From positions 1 to 7,103 of the forward strand of contig USJJ01000062.1 in NCBI GenBank assembly GCA_900554995.1: a stretch of 7,103 bases of DNA, read 5' to 3'. The position numbers and the translations under genes are program-made. The notes under the pieces were generated by a model. It had not been told where the DNA came from. It was given only the letters and a program-made list of their open reading frames with translations, and ran no database searches. The stretch comes from an uncultured Ruminococcus sp. GTDB lineage: Bacteria > Bacillota > Clostridia > Oscillospirales > Acutalibacteraceae. The stretch's first letter is position 1, and each line of letters begins with the position of its first letter. Shown piece after piece: positions 5,862 to 7,103 of the stretch.

Positions 5862-5908
5862 CCGCCGACAGATCCGACCGACTGTGCGTTGTCCTGATCT
5901 GTCAGCGG
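5862..5908 (-). promoter_or_regulatory. 5' leader hairpin of the gtrA-like mRNA
   Basis: On the minus strand CCGCTGACAGATC (5908-5896) and GATCTGTCGGCGG (5874-5862) form a 13-base stem with one wobble and a 21-base loop. The predicted transcript starts at 5909-5910, so the stem begins at or next to the first nucleotide. A mixed CTATTTATTCT tail follows, then the SD 10-20 bases on. It could be a stabilising 5' stem, a leader that controls expression, or a poor terminator for the upstream SPOCS/LysM gene. Confidence 0.6.
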
Positions 5909-5915
5909 TAATTTT

Positions 5916-5944
5916 AGTATAACATTTGTCGCAGACAATTTCAA
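5916..5944 (-). promoter_or_regulatory. Strong promoter of the gtrA-like gene
   Basis: TTGAAA (5944-5939), a 17-base spacer and TATACT (5921-5916) preceded by TG at extended -10 spacing. It lies entirely in the gap after the SPOCS/LysM stop, so the membrane protein need not be expressed with the gene upstream. Confidence 0.72.
5926..5938. repeat. Palindrome TTGTC-GCA-GACAA in the promoter spacer
   Basis: A perfect 5-3-5 inverted repeat fills most of the spacer and touches the -35 of the gtrA-like promoter. Such a position would suit a repressor. It does not fit the 18-base Rex site. Confidence 0.4.
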
Positions 5945-5954
5945 TAGCATTATT

Positions 5955-7103
5955 TTATTTTACGGGAATCATCAGCATCATTTTTTCGGATATTTCGTCG
6001 GAGGCGAGGTCATTCTCGCTCATTATCTCCTCAACCGTCGTGTTATATTTTCTTGCGATGTCCCATACCTTTTCGCCGCCGTTGCAGAAGCAGATCACAA
6101 GCGACGAATGTCTCTTTTTCAGCTCGGAATTTTCGGCGGTTTTCAGACTTACAAGCGTTCTGTATTCGTCGGTTTGGGTAACTGCGGCGCTGATATTTAT
6201 TTCCGCCTTGAACTCCGCCTTACCGTCGCCGGTCAGCGAACAGCCGTAGCCCGTCAGGAAAAGCTGAGGATCGCATTGCAGGTTGCCCTGCCGTGAATCA
6301 ACCGAACGTGAATACTCAAATTCTGCCTCGCGCTCACAGAATGTCGGAGTACCCTCGCCGTCAATAAGTATAAACTTCAGCGGAATTCTTCCGCATACTG
6401 TCATCTTGTCCCCGTCGAAGCTGCACTTTGCCTCAGGCTGCTCCGCCATAACGCAGTATATCTTCTTCGGAGCCATCGAGGAAAGATCAACGCTTTCACG
6501 GCAGACAAAGCTGTCGCCGATATTCTGAATCATCTGTGTGAAACCGGTGGTTTTATATTTTGCGTCGATCTCCTTTTCCGTCGAATAGGCGTCGGTTATA
6601 ACGCTCATCTTGTCGGGCATATAGGCGGTAACAAGTGCGCTTATATCACATACAATGTTAAGATATTTATACTCGCCGTCATTGTCCGTTTTCGGCTCCG
6701 CCTGAATCTGATCAACTGTGAAGCTGACGCAGATTTTGCACTCGTCAGTCACACTTTCCGCCTCGACAATTTCGTTGAACGGAAGATTGTAGCTTGCACA
6801 TACGCAGCTGTTGTCGCCCTCTGCGCAGTAGATCACCTTTACCACTGTTTCTCCCTTGAGAAGGATTTTTCCCTTGATTGTCTTGGTCTCCGAAAGTACC
6901 GGCGAGGCTGAAGCGAAGAGGATTTTTCCGATATCGCCCGAGTCGGTTTCCTCCGTCTGAGCAAGCTGAAACTTTTTAAAAACCGCCGCAACGGCGTTGT
7001 CCGTGCAGATCTCATTTTTTCTGAGTTGAATCCCGTCTCCCTCGGCACCGGTTATTACGGAATCCTTTTTAATTCCGAGTATTCTGAACCTGATGCTTAT
7101 AAC
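5955..7103 (-). CDS. SPOCS (DUF3794) and LysM domain protein, SipL-like (5' end outside window)
   Basis: The open frame runs from the right edge of the window to TAA at 5955, giving 382 residues of a longer protein; the GTG at 6845 is internal, as the homology continues upstream. Two SPOCS/DUF3794-type stretches are visible. One is around GKILLKGETVVKVIY with NLPFNEIVEA (about 78-115). The other is KMTVCGRIPLKFILIDGEG with CEREAEFEYSR (about 230-265). A C-terminal LysM module fills the last ~50 residues: GGEKVWDIARKYNTTVEEIMSENDL to MLMIPVK. This order is that of SipL, which in Clostridioides difficile recruits the spore-coat protein SpoIVA through its LysM; the function here is inferred. Alternatively it is one of several related envelope proteins. 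The visible part is unusually rich in cysteine (16). No signal peptide can be judged. The promoter lies beyond the window. Confidence 0.85.
   Translation of the reverse strand, partial: VISIRFRILGIKKDSVITGAEGDGIQLRKNEICTDNAVAAVFKKFQLAQTEETDSGDIGKILFASASPVLSETKTIKGKILLKGETVVKVIYCAEGDNSCVCASYNLPFNEIVEAESVTDECKICVSFTVDQIQAEPKTDNDGEYKYLNIVCDISALVTAYMPDKMSVITDAYSTEKEIDAKYKTTGFTQMIQNIGDSFVCRESVDLSSMAPKKIYCVMAEQPEAKCSFDGDKMTVCGRIPLKFILIDGEGTPTFCEREAEFEYSRSVDSRQGNLQCDPQLFLTGYGCSLTGDGKAEFKAEINISAAVTQTDEYRTLVSLKTAENSELKKRHSSLVICFCNGGEKVWDIARKYNTTVEEIMSENDLASDEISEKMMLMIPVK

Noticed and set aside
6839..7048. Minus-strand frame of 69 residues near the right edge
   Set aside because: Arg-rich out-of-frame shadow of the SPOCS/LysM coding sequence, which stays open to the window edge.

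Overview
The window looks like chromosomal DNA from an anaerobic, low-to-mid-GC Bacillota of the class Clostridia, possibly a gut or rumen Oscillospiraceae/Ruminococcus-like lineage. The evidence is a Rex redox repressor with a clostridial-type Rex operator in front of it, a SPOCS (DUF3794)/LysM protein of the spore-morphogenesis type, sigma-A-like promoters with extended -10 elements, and strong purine-rich Shine-Dalgarno (SD) sites. The genus is inference. There is no tRNA, rRNA, CRISPR array or insertion sequence. Coding density is high, no gene-free stretch exceeds about 150 bases, and six of the seven genes lie on the minus strand.

Layout, left to right. (1) 1-504, minus: rex, cut at its 3' end by the window edge, with its own promoter and a candidate Rex operator over the -10 (autoregulation). 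(2) 651-1574, minus: PfkB-family sugar kinase (fructokinase-like). (3) 1721-2599, plus: ChbG/YdjC-family carbohydrate deacetylase, transcribed divergently from the kinase; the two promoters sit back to back in about 145 bases. A clear intrinsic terminator follows the deacetylase. (4) 2665-3090, minus: a 141-residue cytosolic protein I do not recognise, with its own strong promoter. (5) 3230-5227, minus: a two-gene operon, a xylose-isomerase-like TIM-barrel protein (sugar phosphate isomerase/epimerase) followed by a Gfo/Idh/MocA NAD(P)-dependent oxidoreductase, translationally coupled and closed by a perfect hairpin terminator. (6) 5311-5835, minus: a GtrA-like four-helix membrane protein whose mRNA should begin with a long 5' hairpin and whose promoter spacer holds a palindrome. 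(7) 5955-7103, minus: C-terminal 382 residues of a SPOCS/LysM protein, cut at its 5' end by the window edge.

The likely theme of the middle of the window is carbohydrate handling: phosphorylation of a sugar, deacetylation of an N-acetylated glycan or oligosaccharide, and an oxidation/isomerisation (or oxidation/elimination) pair that could act on a sugar, inositol or glycoside. No transporter or glycosidase is in view, so substrates cannot be fixed. I found no clearly new multi-gene system. The most testable points are the isomerase-oxidoreductase pair, the regulatory DNA in front of rex and the gtrA-like gene, and the likely non-ATG start of the deacetylase.
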